Assembly: GCA_002316315.1 (NCBI GenBank) | Contig: DCDG01000020.1 | Location: 29,693-93,692, forward strand | Direction of reading: 5' to 3' | DNA: 64,000 nt | From: Candidatus Aminicenantes bacterium UBA1061 | GTDB lineage: Bacteria > Acidobacteriota > Aminicenantia > Aminicenantales > Saccharicenantaceae | Shown here: in pieces, positions 44,541 through 54,000 of the stretch | Layout: every line of letters starts with the position of its first letter | Numbering within the stretch: position 1 is the first letter of the stretch | Made by a program: the position numbers and the translations under genes | Notes under the pieces: model-generated | The model's input: the letters and a program-made list of their open reading frames with translations, nothing else | What the model was told of the DNA's origin: nothing | Databases searched by the model: none

Positions 44541-44789
44541 CGTTTTGCCTCCTTTTTGAATTTGTTTTGGCCAGAGTAAAGCCGCAAGAGAAGGTGATAG
44601 TCAGAACTGCGAGATTATAAACCGCCAAAATGATTAAGATAATAAATCATTGTCCAGAAGCTGGCCATAAAAAATAGCGTTTTTCTTTTTTTTATCATCT
44701 GGCAGATAATAGTTTTATGGCTCGGGTCGTCCAGGCTCCAGTCTGCACCAGCCAGACTTCCAGCCTAAGGCTTTTTTTGGGGAAGCCTT
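44541..44789. other. Intergenic region with nested hairpins
   Basis: 249 bases without a gene. The proximal half (44541-44700) shows nothing clear. The distal part holds an imperfect stem (AGGCT 44733-44737 and AGTCTG 44740-44745 pairing with CAGACT 44753-44758 and AGCCT 44762-44766). A 7-bp stem follows: AAGGCTT 44767-44773 with AAGCCTT 44783-44789, right against the stop of the lipoprotein gene. It may be a minus-strand 3' end structure, but no T-run follows on the minus strand. Confidence 0.4.
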
Positions 44790-46031
44790 TTATTTCTGAC
44801 TGAAGGCCCGCTTGATTTCCTCCAGGCTGACTCCCAGAATTTTCTTAGCTATGGGATCCAGGTCTTTCTCTTCGCCTTGAAGATGGATAGTGGTGTGGAC
44901 ATGAGAGAGTGACTCTCCTGGATTGAGAACGGCTGCCGGCGAGGAAGTCTCCAGCTCATAAAAAGGTCCAAGGGGTTTAGCTCCTGGGGTGACTGGACCG
45001 TCGTTATAAGCGTTGACCACATCACCATCAAAGGGGTCTTTCTGGAATTCCCAGAGAGAGTTAACATACTCAGCCGGATTTTCGGGCAGGCTGTAATGAA
45101 CGATGGTCAGTACCTGATGGGTCGCATCATAGCTGCCAGCGAAGGGTAAAGCCCGTCGCGGAGGAATCCCGATTTTGCTTCGATATTGACCGTCTCCTTT
45201 AAAAAAAATAACCTTATCCGCAATTTTGAACCGCTCTGGCGGTATTGGGCCAAAATAAGTGTCATGGACTATTGGGCCAAGCCCTGATTCTGGCCCAGGC
45301 TTATAAGGAACAATTACGGTGGTGGTAGGTGAAGGATTGAACATGCCTAGAATCCAGATAGAAACCAGGCCAGTTTCTTTCTTCCAGGGCAAATCGCCTG
45401 TATTGGTAATCTGGTTATCTGATTCAAAGGCTACCCAGCTCAAGCTGTCGGGCAGAGGCAAGCCGAGTGATTCTACCTGGTTTTTATCCAGCATCCGAAT
45501 TGTCCGGTCAACTCTGACCTTAAACTCGAAATCAGCGTAATTTATCAGGTCCATTTCTTTTTTTAATACGACTTGAGTCTCATCCTTAGCCACCAGGTCG
45601 AAACTGCCCTCATTGAGTGGTGGCGGGGTAAACCAGTGATCAAAATCGAAGGGAGAGTCGGCCTTGAAGAAGAGGGCAAACTGACCTCCTTCCGGCCCCA
45701 GCCAGAAACGGTCCTCGCCGCCAAAAGCGTTCATGTGGGGATCGCTCTGGTCTGAGGCGATCAGCTCTTGATTTATCCAGCCGAAGCTCAGACCGGTCGG
45801 GCCCTTGGCTGTGCTGGTCATCACCCGGCCCTGAATATCAGGATTGATGGCTACCATGGCCTGGCCATCACGGGCTGAGAGGACAACGACACCGGTCCTG
45901 GCCTCGAGAAACTCCAGGTCCTGTTTAAAAAGACGGGCTTGGTCTTTAGCTGGTGGCTGACTGCAGCCAGCCAGCAGGAGAAAAGAACTGATGGTCAAAG
46001 TTAAAAACAAATTGCAAGAAGTACTTTTCAT
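44790..46031 (-). CDS. Exported lipoprotein of unknown function
   Basis: 413 residues. The signal peptide ends with a perfect lipobox LLLAGC (Cys23). The mature protein is beta-rich with conserved-looking patterns NAFGGEDRFWLGPEGGQFALFF and FDFDHWFTPPPLN, reminiscent of a sugar-mutarotase-like sandwich and possibly of the DUF6786 family. Neither is certain. A strong CAGGAGG site precedes the ATG. The next gene upstream on the same strand is the exported C26-type protein, about 80 bases away. Confidence 0.65.
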   Translation of the reverse strand: MKSTSCNLFLTLTISSFLLLAGCSQPPAKDQARLFKQDLEFLEARTGVVVLSARDGQAMVAINPDIQGRVMTSTAKGPTGLSFGWINQELIASDQSDPHMNAFGGEDRFWLGPEGGQFALFFKADSPFDFDHWFTPPPLNEGSFDLVAKDETQVVLKKEMDLINYADFEFKVRVDRTIRMLDKNQVESLGLPLPDSLSWVAFESDNQITNTGDLPWKKETGLVSIWILGMFNPSPTTTVIVPYKPGPESGLGPIVHDTYFGPIPPERFKIADKVIFFKGDGQYRSKIGIPPRRALPFAGSYDATHQVLTIVHYSLPENPAEYVNSLWEFQKDPFDGDVVNAYNDGPVTPGAKPLGPFYELETSSPAAVLNPGESLSHVHTTIHLQGEEKDLDPIAKKILGVSLEEIKRAFSQK

Positions 46032-46110
46032 TTTTTACCTCCTGATGGGAGTAAAACTAAATTATCAATTTGATTCTGATTTCTCAAGCCATAAATATAA
46101 AAATGAGAAA

Positions 46111-47226
46111 TTAATAAGTTTTGAGGTTGCTACTTTTTTCCATCATCCTGGCGAACCATTGCCAGATTTGGCGGTGAAATTCAACGCTGGGTGGATTGTT
46201 TTTAAGAATATTCCAGTAGTTATCTGGTTTGTCACCGGGTAACAGGCCAATTCTAAAATTTTCATCCCACAGGCGATAGTTTTCCGGGTGAAACTGAATC
46301 CCGAGAACATTGTTGTATCTGGTATGGTGTATGGCTTCAACGATTTTGCCGTCAGAAGAAAGGGCCACAACTTTAAAGCCCTGCCCGAGTTGATCAATAG
46401 CCTGGTGATGCGAACTCAAGATGCGAGGATGATCTTTTTTAGAAAAACCCAGCACTTTGATAAAAAATTCGTCGGGAAGAAGATTTAGCTGATGGAAAGT
46501 ATAGCTCGAAAGATTTAAGTCTGGCCTGAGCTTCTTGTAAGGATTATTGTGCCAGCAGTCAGGGCCGAGAGCGATGATATCTTCTATCTTGTCCTGTTGG
46601 TAGACTTCTGACCAGATATCCTGGATGAGCGTTCCTCCCGTCCCGACATTTAGACTCTGGGCACCCAGACAGATGCCAAGAATTGGCAGCTCTGGTTTTG
46701 AGTCAAGCAGTGGCTTAAAGTTCCTATCCTGGAGGCCGCCCAGAAAATGGAAAATAGCTGACAGCTCAAAATAATGACGGTAAGGATCCTCGATAATGGT
46801 CAGAAGACTGGTCTTTTCCTTAAAGATTGATGGCGGTATATCAGGGCCACCGAAGAAGATTATGCCGTCAGAATTCTTTATGAACTCAACAAATTCTGGC
46901 GTGCAGGCGTTTTGACGGAAGACATCTTGCTCACTTATCTCAGCCGATACCGGATGGAAACTGACCCAGGTGAGATTATTGGACCTGACATATTTTATAG
47001 CCTCTTGGTAATCAGTTAGTTCCTTAGTGTGATAAACGCCGACCACCTTCAGGTCAGGAATATTAAGAAACCCGTTTTCCCTCAGGGCTTGAAGGTTTTT
47101 AATGGTGCCGGTAGATGGATAAAAGACGGTTAGCCTCGTCACTTTGGCTAAAGCCGGTCTGTCAAGCACCCCGGCCATAAGCACAAAAACCAGAATGGGC
47201 AAAATTAAAAGCTTATGTTTTTCCAT
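46111..47226 (-). CDS. Exported class I glutamine amidotransferase-like (peptidase C26) protein
   Basis: 371 residues. A signal peptide (LLILPILVFVLMAGVLDRPALA) is followed by a C26 fold: FFGGPDIPP, nucleophile elbow GICLGAQSLN (Cys) and GIQFHPE (His-Glu). The closest known activity is gamma-glutamyl hydrolysis, as in gamma-glutamyl-GABA hydrolase, but those enzymes are cytoplasmic whereas this one should be exported. ATG 47226 is set by an AAGGAGG just before it; an upstream in-frame start would disrupt the signal peptide. Confidence 0.8.
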   Translation of the reverse strand: MEKHKLLILPILVFVLMAGVLDRPALAKVTRLTVFYPSTGTIKNLQALRENGFLNIPDLKVVGVYHTKELTDYQEAIKYVRSNNLTWVSFHPVSAEISEQDVFRQNACTPEFVEFIKNSDGIIFFGGPDIPPSIFKEKTSLLTIIEDPYRHYFELSAIFHFLGGLQDRNFKPLLDSKPELPILGICLGAQSLNVGTGGTLIQDIWSEVYQQDKIEDIIALGPDCWHNNPYKKLRPDLNLSSYTFHQLNLLPDEFFIKVLGFSKKDHPRILSSHHQAIDQLGQGFKVVALSSDGKIVEAIHHTRYNNVLGIQFHPENYRLWDENFRIGLLPGDKPDNYWNILKNNPPSVEFHRQIWQWFARMMEKSSNLKTY

Positions 47227-47332
47227 CAAGGCCTCCTTAATTATCATATATAAGATATATATTTTCGTCGTTTTGTCCTGGTTATGCAATCGAAGATTTT
47301 AAACTGGTTGGTCAGTGCGGACAAAAAAAAGG

Positions 47333-47362
47333 TTGACAAGTGATATAAAAATAGCTTATACA
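47333..47362 (+). promoter_or_regulatory. Promoter of the TonB-dependent receptor gene
   Basis: TTGACA (47333-47338), an 18-base spacer, TATACA (47357-47362). The predicted start near 47369 gives a leader of about 130 bases containing a near-perfect AGGAGGTGAT at 47395-47404. Confidence 0.6.
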
Positions 47363-47394
47363 TAAAATGTAACACTAAATATATCAGATTATAT

Positions 47395-47429
47395 AGGAGG
47401 TGATAGTATTGAAGGCCGAGAAGATGTAG
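47395..47429 (+). other. Candidate leader peptide with a near-ideal ribosome site
   Basis: AGGAGGTGAT (47395-47404), complementary to the full anti-Shine-Dalgarno sequence, is followed 8 bases after AGGAGG by TTG (47409) and a six-codon frame, MKAEKM, ending TAG 47427-47429. It lies about 70 bases before the receptor ATG. It may be a leader peptide, or a ribosome standby site. Confidence 0.3.
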
Positions 47430-47500
47430 GTAATCATAATTTGTTTTTATTTAGTTATATGAGAAAAATTTTCTTAAAGATAATCAGGAGGTAATGATTG

Positions 47501-50500
47501 ATGAGTAAGATGAAAAGAAAAAGCCTTTTGCTCATGATAGCGATCTTCCTCGCTATGGGTTCTGGCTTATCCCTTTTCGGTCAGATTTCGAGTCGTGAAA
47601 CAGGCTCTATTCGCGGTGTAATTACCGATGAAGAAGGCGTTGCTTTGCCCGGTGTCGGCATTGTGGTTAGCGGGCCAAGTCTGATGGGAAAGGCGAGTGA
47701 TGTGACCAGGGCTGACGGCACGTTCAGGATTCTATTGCTACCGCCCGGTGTTTATACCATGACCGTCGAGCTTCCCGGTTTCCAGACTTACATTGAAGAA
47801 GGAATCGAAGTCAGAGTTGGTTCGACGATTACCAGAAATATCAAATTAGGCGTAAAGAAGATGGAAGAAGAGGTGACGGTGGTAGGAGTGGCACCGGTCG
47901 TTGATGTCAAAGCCTCGAAAACACAGCAGATCTATAAAGCCGATCTAATTCAGAATCTTCCCATCAGCCGCAACCTTAACTCCATTATTACTCTTACCCC
48001 CGGAACAGTTGATGCCAGTAATATCAAAGGAGCAACGGCAGCGGGTAATACCTATCAAATTGATGGTCTCAATGCCAATGATCCAACCAACCAGCAGCTT
48101 AGTATTCCAATTGATTTTAATGTCCTGGAAGAGGTAGAGGTGCTGACCGGTGGAGCACCGGCAGAAGTGGGCTGGACTCTTGGTGGTTTTGTCAATGCCG
48201 TTACTAAATCTGGTGGTAATAATTTTTCTGGCATGGTTCAGGGCTATTACACCAACGAAGACCTGACTAAGTCTGTCTTGCCAGATGAACAGTTGAAAGC
48301 CATGGGTCTGTCAAAGCCATCCTCAGCCGTTTATGACTATGATCTTTCCGCCGGCTTTGGCGGTCCAATTATTAAGGATAAGATCTGGTTTTATGTTGAC
48401 GCCCGTTATGCCAGAAGTACTTATCATTCCAGTTTTATTCCCTTTGTTTCACCTTATGACGGAACCTATTATGATAACTTTGACCGGAAAAATAAGACCT
48501 GGGCTGCCTTCGGCAAATTTACTTTCCAGCTGGCTAATAATGTTAAATTGGCCGTGATGGGTAATGCTCAGCAAACACGTGACAATACTACCGCCTCCGG
48601 CTGGAATATACCTTTTGATTGCCTGTATAAAACTGATCCGTGGGCTAATTATTCTTTTACTGGAGTTTTGACCTGGATGATTAACAGTAATACTCTGCTT
48701 GAAGCACGGGCCGGTTATGCAACAGTTGATTCTACCTTGCCTTTTATTCGTTCAGAGCAAACCAATATCCCCTATATGTGGGATGGCTATACTGGCTATT
48801 ACTTTGGTACAGGATATTATGCCGAACAGTGGAACGGTCGCCCTTCTGTGCAGGGTTCTATTCATCTGACCCGGTTTGTTGATAACTTTCTGGGGGCTGA
48901 TCACGAAATCAAGATCGGAGTTGAGATTCAACGGGGGGCTGCTAAGTGGGCCAACTGGAAGAGTAACTCCATGCAATGGGCCTGGTATAATAACAGCCCT
49001 TATTACTGGACAGCACAGGGATATCCGCGAGAATCGTATGGAGATGGCTATATTGGATTCTGGGCTATAGGACAGACCAAGGATGACAGTATGGTCGAAG
49101 GAGATTTCAGCCGTTATGGCGGTTATCTTCAGGATTCGCTGACGATTAAGAACAGGTTGACCATAAATCTGGGCCTCCGTTTTGATGGTACCAAAGGCTG
49201 GATACCGGACATCCACAAAGGGGAAACTGGCAGCTTCGCCAATGAGCTCGGCGCTTTATTGATTGAGCCTGCTATCGGCTTTAACCCCTATGCCCAATTT
49301 GATATGGAAGGGGTAAGTAACCTGGCTGACTGGTTTAATGTTTCACCCAGAATTGGTATTACCTATGATCTTTTTGGCAATGGGAAAACAGCACTGAAGT
49401 TCAATTATGGCCTTTATCGTGAATCAATCTGGGGCTCTATCATTTACAAATGCCACCCACTTTATTATAAAACCTACTATTTTAACTGGTGGGATGAAAA
49501 TGGCAATGGCCAGCCTGATGCTCCCAGCCAGGGCGACGTTTATGAAATGCTGTGGTCCTGGTCGAATCCAATAGAGATGCTGAGAGAAAGCTGGATTACA
49601 GGTATCTCCACCGATACCAAGGCGCCCTATGATGAGCAAATAGTAGTTGGGCTTGATCATGAGCTTTTTAAAAATTTTAAGATCGGCCTGAACTACATGT
49701 ACAAAGTTAAAAAGAACATTCTTGATGATGCTCTCTATGATCTTGATACAGGTGAAGTCTGGTATAATCCAACGACCTCGCCTGGCAATGAGTACTGGGT
49801 GCCTTTCACCACGACTGTGCCGGCTGCCGGCAGCTTCCCAGCTCAGGAAGTTACCATGTACTTTATGAGCAATGATGCTCCTCAAAACTGGATTTTACAG
49901 ATCAGAAATATCCCCGAAGCCTTCCGGAAATATTCTGCCCTTGAGCTGTCCTTCGAGAAACGTTATGCTAATGGCTGGCAGCTTGGTGGTTCGATTAACT
50001 ATTCAAAAACCTGGGGTAATATTAACGGCAGCTATAGTGATATTCACGGTTATACCTCAGCGGGTAATGATGCTAACTGGTTTGTTTATGGTGATGGCCG
50101 TACCTATGAAGATCGCCCGCTGGTTATCAAGCTCTTCGGTTCGTTTAATATTCCATACGGATTCGTGGCTTCCTTTAATTACCGCTTCAGCAGTGGCACT
50201 CCCTGGGCTCGGGCGGTGACTGTTGTTCCTCCGGAAGATTGGGCTGCGCAGAATAACGTCAATATCTATAATACCTATTATGTTAACCTCGAATCTGTCG
50301 GTACCAGACGAAATTATGCCTGGAATCTTCTTGATGTCCGCCTGGAAAAAGTTTTCAGCTTGAACAAGTATGGCCGTCTGGGCTTGTTTGTTGATGTCTT
50401 TAACGTACTGGGCCAGCATTATGTTAACATCAATCAAAATCCGGGAGGAACCTGGATGCCGGTTGATAATAACTCAACTGATGGAACCTATAACATTAGT

Positions 50501-50575
50501 GGTACCTTTAAGAAGATAACCAGTATTTCCAATTTGACCAGAACCCTCCGATTCTCAGCCCGTTACAGTTTTTAA
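47501..50575 (+). CDS. TonB-dependent outer-membrane receptor with carboxypeptidase-like N-terminal domain (Oar-like)
   Basis: 1024 residues. A signal peptide is followed by a CarboxypepD_reg domain (about 37-115, SIRGVITDEEGVALPGVGIVV to PGVYTMTVELPGF). The plug has NLNSIITLTPGTVD, YQIDGLNANDPT and VEVLTGGAPAEVGWTLGGFVNAVTKSGGN. The rest is a long barrel rich in aromatic strands, ending in Phe (FSARYSF), as outer-membrane proteins do. The Oar-like architecture is common in Acidobacteriota and relatives. The substrate is unknown; the adjacent exported C26 protein and lipoprotein suggest peptide or glycan use. CAGGAGG 9 bases before ATG 47501 sets the start. Confidence 0.9.
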   Translation: MSKMKRKSLLLMIAIFLAMGSGLSLFGQISSRETGSIRGVITDEEGVALPGVGIVVSGPSLMGKASDVTRADGTFRILLLPPGVYTMTVELPGFQTYIEEGIEVRVGSTITRNIKLGVKKMEEEVTVVGVAPVVDVKASKTQQIYKADLIQNLPISRNLNSIITLTPGTVDASNIKGATAAGNTYQIDGLNANDPTNQQLSIPIDFNVLEEVEVLTGGAPAEVGWTLGGFVNAVTKSGGNNFSGMVQGYYTNEDLTKSVLPDEQLKAMGLSKPSSAVYDYDLSAGFGGPIIKDKIWFYVDARYARSTYHSSFIPFVSPYDGTYYDNFDRKNKTWAAFGKFTFQLANNVKLAVMGNAQQTRDNTTASGWNIPFDCLYKTDPWANYSFTGVLTWMINSNTLLEARAGYATVDSTLPFIRSEQTNIPYMWDGYTGYYFGTGYYAEQWNGRPSVQGSIHLTRFVDNFLGADHEIKIGVEIQRGAAKWANWKSNSMQWAWYNNSPYYWTAQGYPRESYGDGYIGFWAIGQTKDDSMVEGDFSRYGGYLQDSLTIKNRLTINLGLRFDGTKGWIPDIHKGETGSFANELGALLIEPAIGFNPYAQFDMEGVSNLADWFNVSPRIGITYDLFGNGKTALKFNYGLYRESIWGSIIYKCHPLYYKTYYFNWWDENGNGQPDAPSQGDVYEMLWSWSNPIEMLRESWITGISTDTKAPYDEQIVVGLDHELFKNFKIGLNYMYKVKKNILDDALYDLDTGEVWYNPTTSPGNEYWVPFTTTVPAAGSFPAQEVTMYFMSNDAPQNWILQIRNIPEAFRKYSALELSFEKRYANGWQLGGSINYSKTWGNINGSYSDIHGYTSAGNDANWFVYGDGRTYEDRPLVIKLFGSFNIPYGFVASFNYRFSSGTPWARAVTVVPPEDWAAQNNVNIYNTYYVNLESVGTRRNYAWNLLDVRLEKVFSLNKYGRLGLFVDVFNVLGQHYVNINQNPGGTWMPVDNNSTDGTYNISGTFKKITSISNLTRTLRFSARYSF

Positions 50576-50597
50576 TCGCTGTCTCTAATTGAGTTAG

Positions 50598-50634
50598 AAG
50601 GGGAGGAATCATTGATTCCTCCCCTTTTTTTATT
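50598..50634 (+). terminator. Strong intrinsic terminator after the receptor gene
   Basis: GGGGAGGAAT (50600-50609) pairs with ATTCCTCCCC (50615-50624) around a 5-base loop, giving a 10-bp stem followed by TTTTTTT (50625-50631). It lies 23 bases after the receptor stop. Confidence 0.93.
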
Positions 50635-50835
50635 GTCTTCTTATGGTGGATAGAGTTCATCTTTTTTGTCATGAAGATGAAAAAACCGGAAAAGACAATC
50701 TTGAATCCATTCTGACTTCCGGGTGTTCCAGGTTTATTTGTCTTTTTCAACCTGCATTTTGAATTCTGAGGCAAATAAAGTGTAAAATTAGTAAGAAGAG
50801 AAGGATTTGGGTTAAAGCCAGTTGAAATTAAAAAG

Positions 50836-51066
50836 ATGAAGTTTGAGAAAGTTGAATTTTATGCTGGAGGCACCGGTCAGGAAAAGCCGTTGGCTGTTTA
50901 TGCCGGAGGGGAACGCCACCTGGTGAATAAGGTAATTTCTAAAAAGCGCATAATGGATAGCCTCACAGGCCGGATTAAAGAGGTTTTTCGATGTCGGTTA
51001 GACAGCGGCGAAATTGTAAAGATAGAGAAGGAACTGACTTCAGATCAAAATCAGACGGAAGGATAG
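50836..51066 (+). CDS. Small unknown basic protein upstream of mfd
   Basis: 76 residues, not recognised. It has a beta-like N-terminal half (FEKVEFYAGG, EKPLAVYAGGERHLV) and a charged C-terminal half (KKRIMDSLTGRIKEVFRCRL, DSGEIVKIEKE). No signal peptide or membrane segment. It lies 32 bases before mfd on the same strand. A weak AAGAGAAGGA lies about 30 bases upstream, so the ribosome site is unclear. A compact beta-fold is only a guess. Confidence 0.6.
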   Translation: MKFEKVEFYAGGTGQEKPLAVYAGGERHLVNKVISKKRIMDSLTGRIKEVFRCRLDSGEIVKIEKELTSDQNQTEG

Positions 51067-51086
51067 ACCCGGGGCCTTCTCTCGTC

Positions 51087-51092
51087 TAAAAT
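51087..51092 (+). promoter_or_regulatory. -10-like box directly before mfd
   Basis: TAAAAT ends 6 bases before the mfd GTG at 51099, matching the uvrA arrangement. The -35 position holds TAGACC (51064-51069), a 4/6 match at a 17-base spacing. No Shine-Dalgarno site is present. Confidence 0.5.
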
Positions 51093-51098
51093 ATTGAT

Positions 51099-54000
51099 GT
51101 GAGTCTTGAGTTTCTTCTGGATCTGCCAGAGTTTAAGGCCCTGGTAGAAAAGCTAAAAGAGGGGGAGGACTGTCTTAATTTATCGGGTTTGATTCCGGAG
51201 TCCAGAGCTTATTTTTATGCCCTTCTGGCTGCTCAGATAGACAGGCCAGTAGTCATCATTGAACCCCAAGCCTGGCCTCTGGAAGAAATAAAACAGGAAA
51301 TTAAAAGCATACTAGGCTTTTTTTCTAGAAGACGGCGGGTTGAGTCACTGCCGGCCCTCAGTACCGATCCTTACCTGGAGGTGCCGGTGCCCCTCGACAT
51401 GGTTGCCTCCAGGATGAAAGTCCTGTATAGCTTGAGCCAGGGGCATCAGCCAATCATCCTGACCAATTTAGCCGGACTTCTTAAGAGAGTCCCACGGCCG
51501 GATGATCTGGCCCAATTAGTGGTTAGGATAAATCGTGGGCAGGCCTGTGACCGGGATGTTTTGCTGCAACAGCTCGCCGATTATGGCTATACTCAGGAAG
51601 ATCTTGTCTCATCGGCAGGAGAGTATGCTTTCCGGGGAGGCATAGTTGATATTTATTCGGTCTGGTCCAAAAACCCCTTTCGCCTGGAATTTGTTGAAAA
51701 CCAGGTGGCCTCGATCAGGGAGTTCGATCCATCTACTCAGAGGTCAATCAGCAGGCTGGAATCAATTCTCATACCTTCCCTTAAGGAATATCCCGGGGGG
51801 CAAGAGTTCAGGGAGGAATTTAAGCATCAAGCCAGGAAAAGGGGCGAGGGCTTATCGGATCTCGAAAAAAAGATTAAGCTCTGGGAAGAGGAAAATATTC
51901 TGCCTTCTTTTGATTATTATGCCCTGGCGGCCAGCGACCATTTCCAGCCATTAAGCTGCTACTTATCCAACCCGCTCTTCATTCTGGAAGAGAAGGATCT
52001 CATAGATAAGGAATGGCAGGAGCAATTTAGCGGCTGGGAAAAAACTTATGATAGTCTGATCCAGCAAAAAAGTTTTGCCCTATCACCGGCCGAACTTTTT
52101 TCTCTTGATTTCCTGGAAGTTATTAAAAACAAGGCTCTCTATATTCAGGACTTTTCGGAAGAGGCCGATCGCCTCACTTTCCAGTTAGGCTTTCAGCCGG
52201 TGCCAAGATTTGATAACCGGATTCCCTTTTTCCTTCAATATCTCAAAAAACGCCAGGAAGAAAGAGACCTGTGCTACATCCTCTTGTCTAATCCCGGGAA
52301 AAAAGACAGGCTGGCGCGCCTTCTAAGAGAAAATGATTTGACAGTTAGAACCGTCTCGGACGTTAAGGAGGAACCAAGAGGAGAGGAAATCAACCTGGTC
52401 GAAGGCCAGCTGGAAAGAGGTTTCAGCTATCCTCGCCAGAAGATATATATTTTTGCCGAAAAAGATATTTTTACTGAAGAAAAGGTTCTGACCAGCCGTC
52501 CTGCCAGAAAACTGTTTTTCTCGCAGTTTCAAGATCTAAAGCAGGGCGATTATGTGGTTCATACGGAATACGGTGTCGGCTTATTTAATGGTTTGAAAAA
52601 AATTGACCTCGACGAGCAGGCTTATGATTTTATTGAGCTGATTTACCGTGACGATGACCGGCTGTTAGTTCCAGTTGAGGACCTTAATCTTGTCCAGAAA
52701 TTTGCCAGCTCGGCCGGTGCGAACCCGCAGTTGGATAAACTGGGTAGCCAGAGCTGGGTTAGAACCAGGACCAGAGTGAAAAAGGCAGCTGAAGAAATTG
52801 CTCAGGAGCTGATTGAACTTTATGCCCGGCGGAAAACCGCCCAGGGGTTTGCCTTCAGTCCTGAGGGAGAGTGGGAAAGGGAGTTTGACGAGATTTTCAA
52901 CTATGAAGAAACTGAAGACCAGGCCAGAGCTATTCAGGAAGTCAGAAGAGATATGGAATCACTACAGCCGATGGACAGGCTGCTCTGCGGCGATGTTGGT
53001 TATGGCAAAACAGAAGTGGCCATGAGAGCCGCTTTTAAAGCGGCCATGGATGGGAGACAGGTTGCCGTTCTCTGCCCGACGACTGTTCTGGCCAGCCAGC
53101 ATCTGACGACTTTCCGGCAGCGGATGGTGCTTTTCCCGGTCAGAATAGAAGGGCTGACCAGATTACAGACTAAAAAAGAGCAGCAAAAAATCCTGCAAGA
53201 TTTAAATAAGGGCTTTATTGATATCATCATTGGAACCCACCGCCTGCTTTCGCCTGATGTCGAATTCAAAGATCTCGGTTTATTGATCGTTGATGAAGAG
53301 CAACGGTTTGGAGTCAGCCATAAAGAAAAGATAAAGAGGTTAAAGGCCAATGTCGATGTCCTGACCTTAACGGCTACACCGATTCCCAGGACACTCAACA
53401 TGGCCCTGAGTGGCTTGCGGGATATTAGCCTGATAGAGACTCCGCCTCGGGACAGGCTGGCCGTCCATACAGTGGTGGCCCCTTTTAGTAGCCGGCTGGT
53501 AGCCTCGGCTGTCAAGCAGGAACTCGAGCGGTCAGGCCAGGTCTATTATATCCATAACCGAATAGAAGATATTGACCGGATGGCCCGGCTGGTGGAAAAG
53601 CTTGTTCCTCAGGCAAAAGTTGTAACCATCCACGGGCAGATGCCGGGCAGCGAACTGGAAAAAAGAATGTCGGCTTTTATCAATCAAAAATATAATGTAC
53701 TGGTCTCGACCACCATCATTGAAAATGGAATAGATATTCCTCTGGTTAACACTCTGATTGTAGATCGGGCAGATCTTTATGGGCTGGCTCAGCTTTATCA
53801 ACTGAGAGGCAGGGTCGGGCGTTCTTCCCGTCAGGCCTATGCCTATTTTCTGGTGCCGCCGCTGTCTGAACTGACAGCTGAAGCCAGGGAAAGGCTCAAA
53901 GCTTTAAAAGAATTTAGCGAACTTGGCTCCGGTTTCCGGCTGGCTGCCAGAGATCTGGAAATCCGCGGTGCCGGAAATATTCTGGGCCACCGGCAACACG

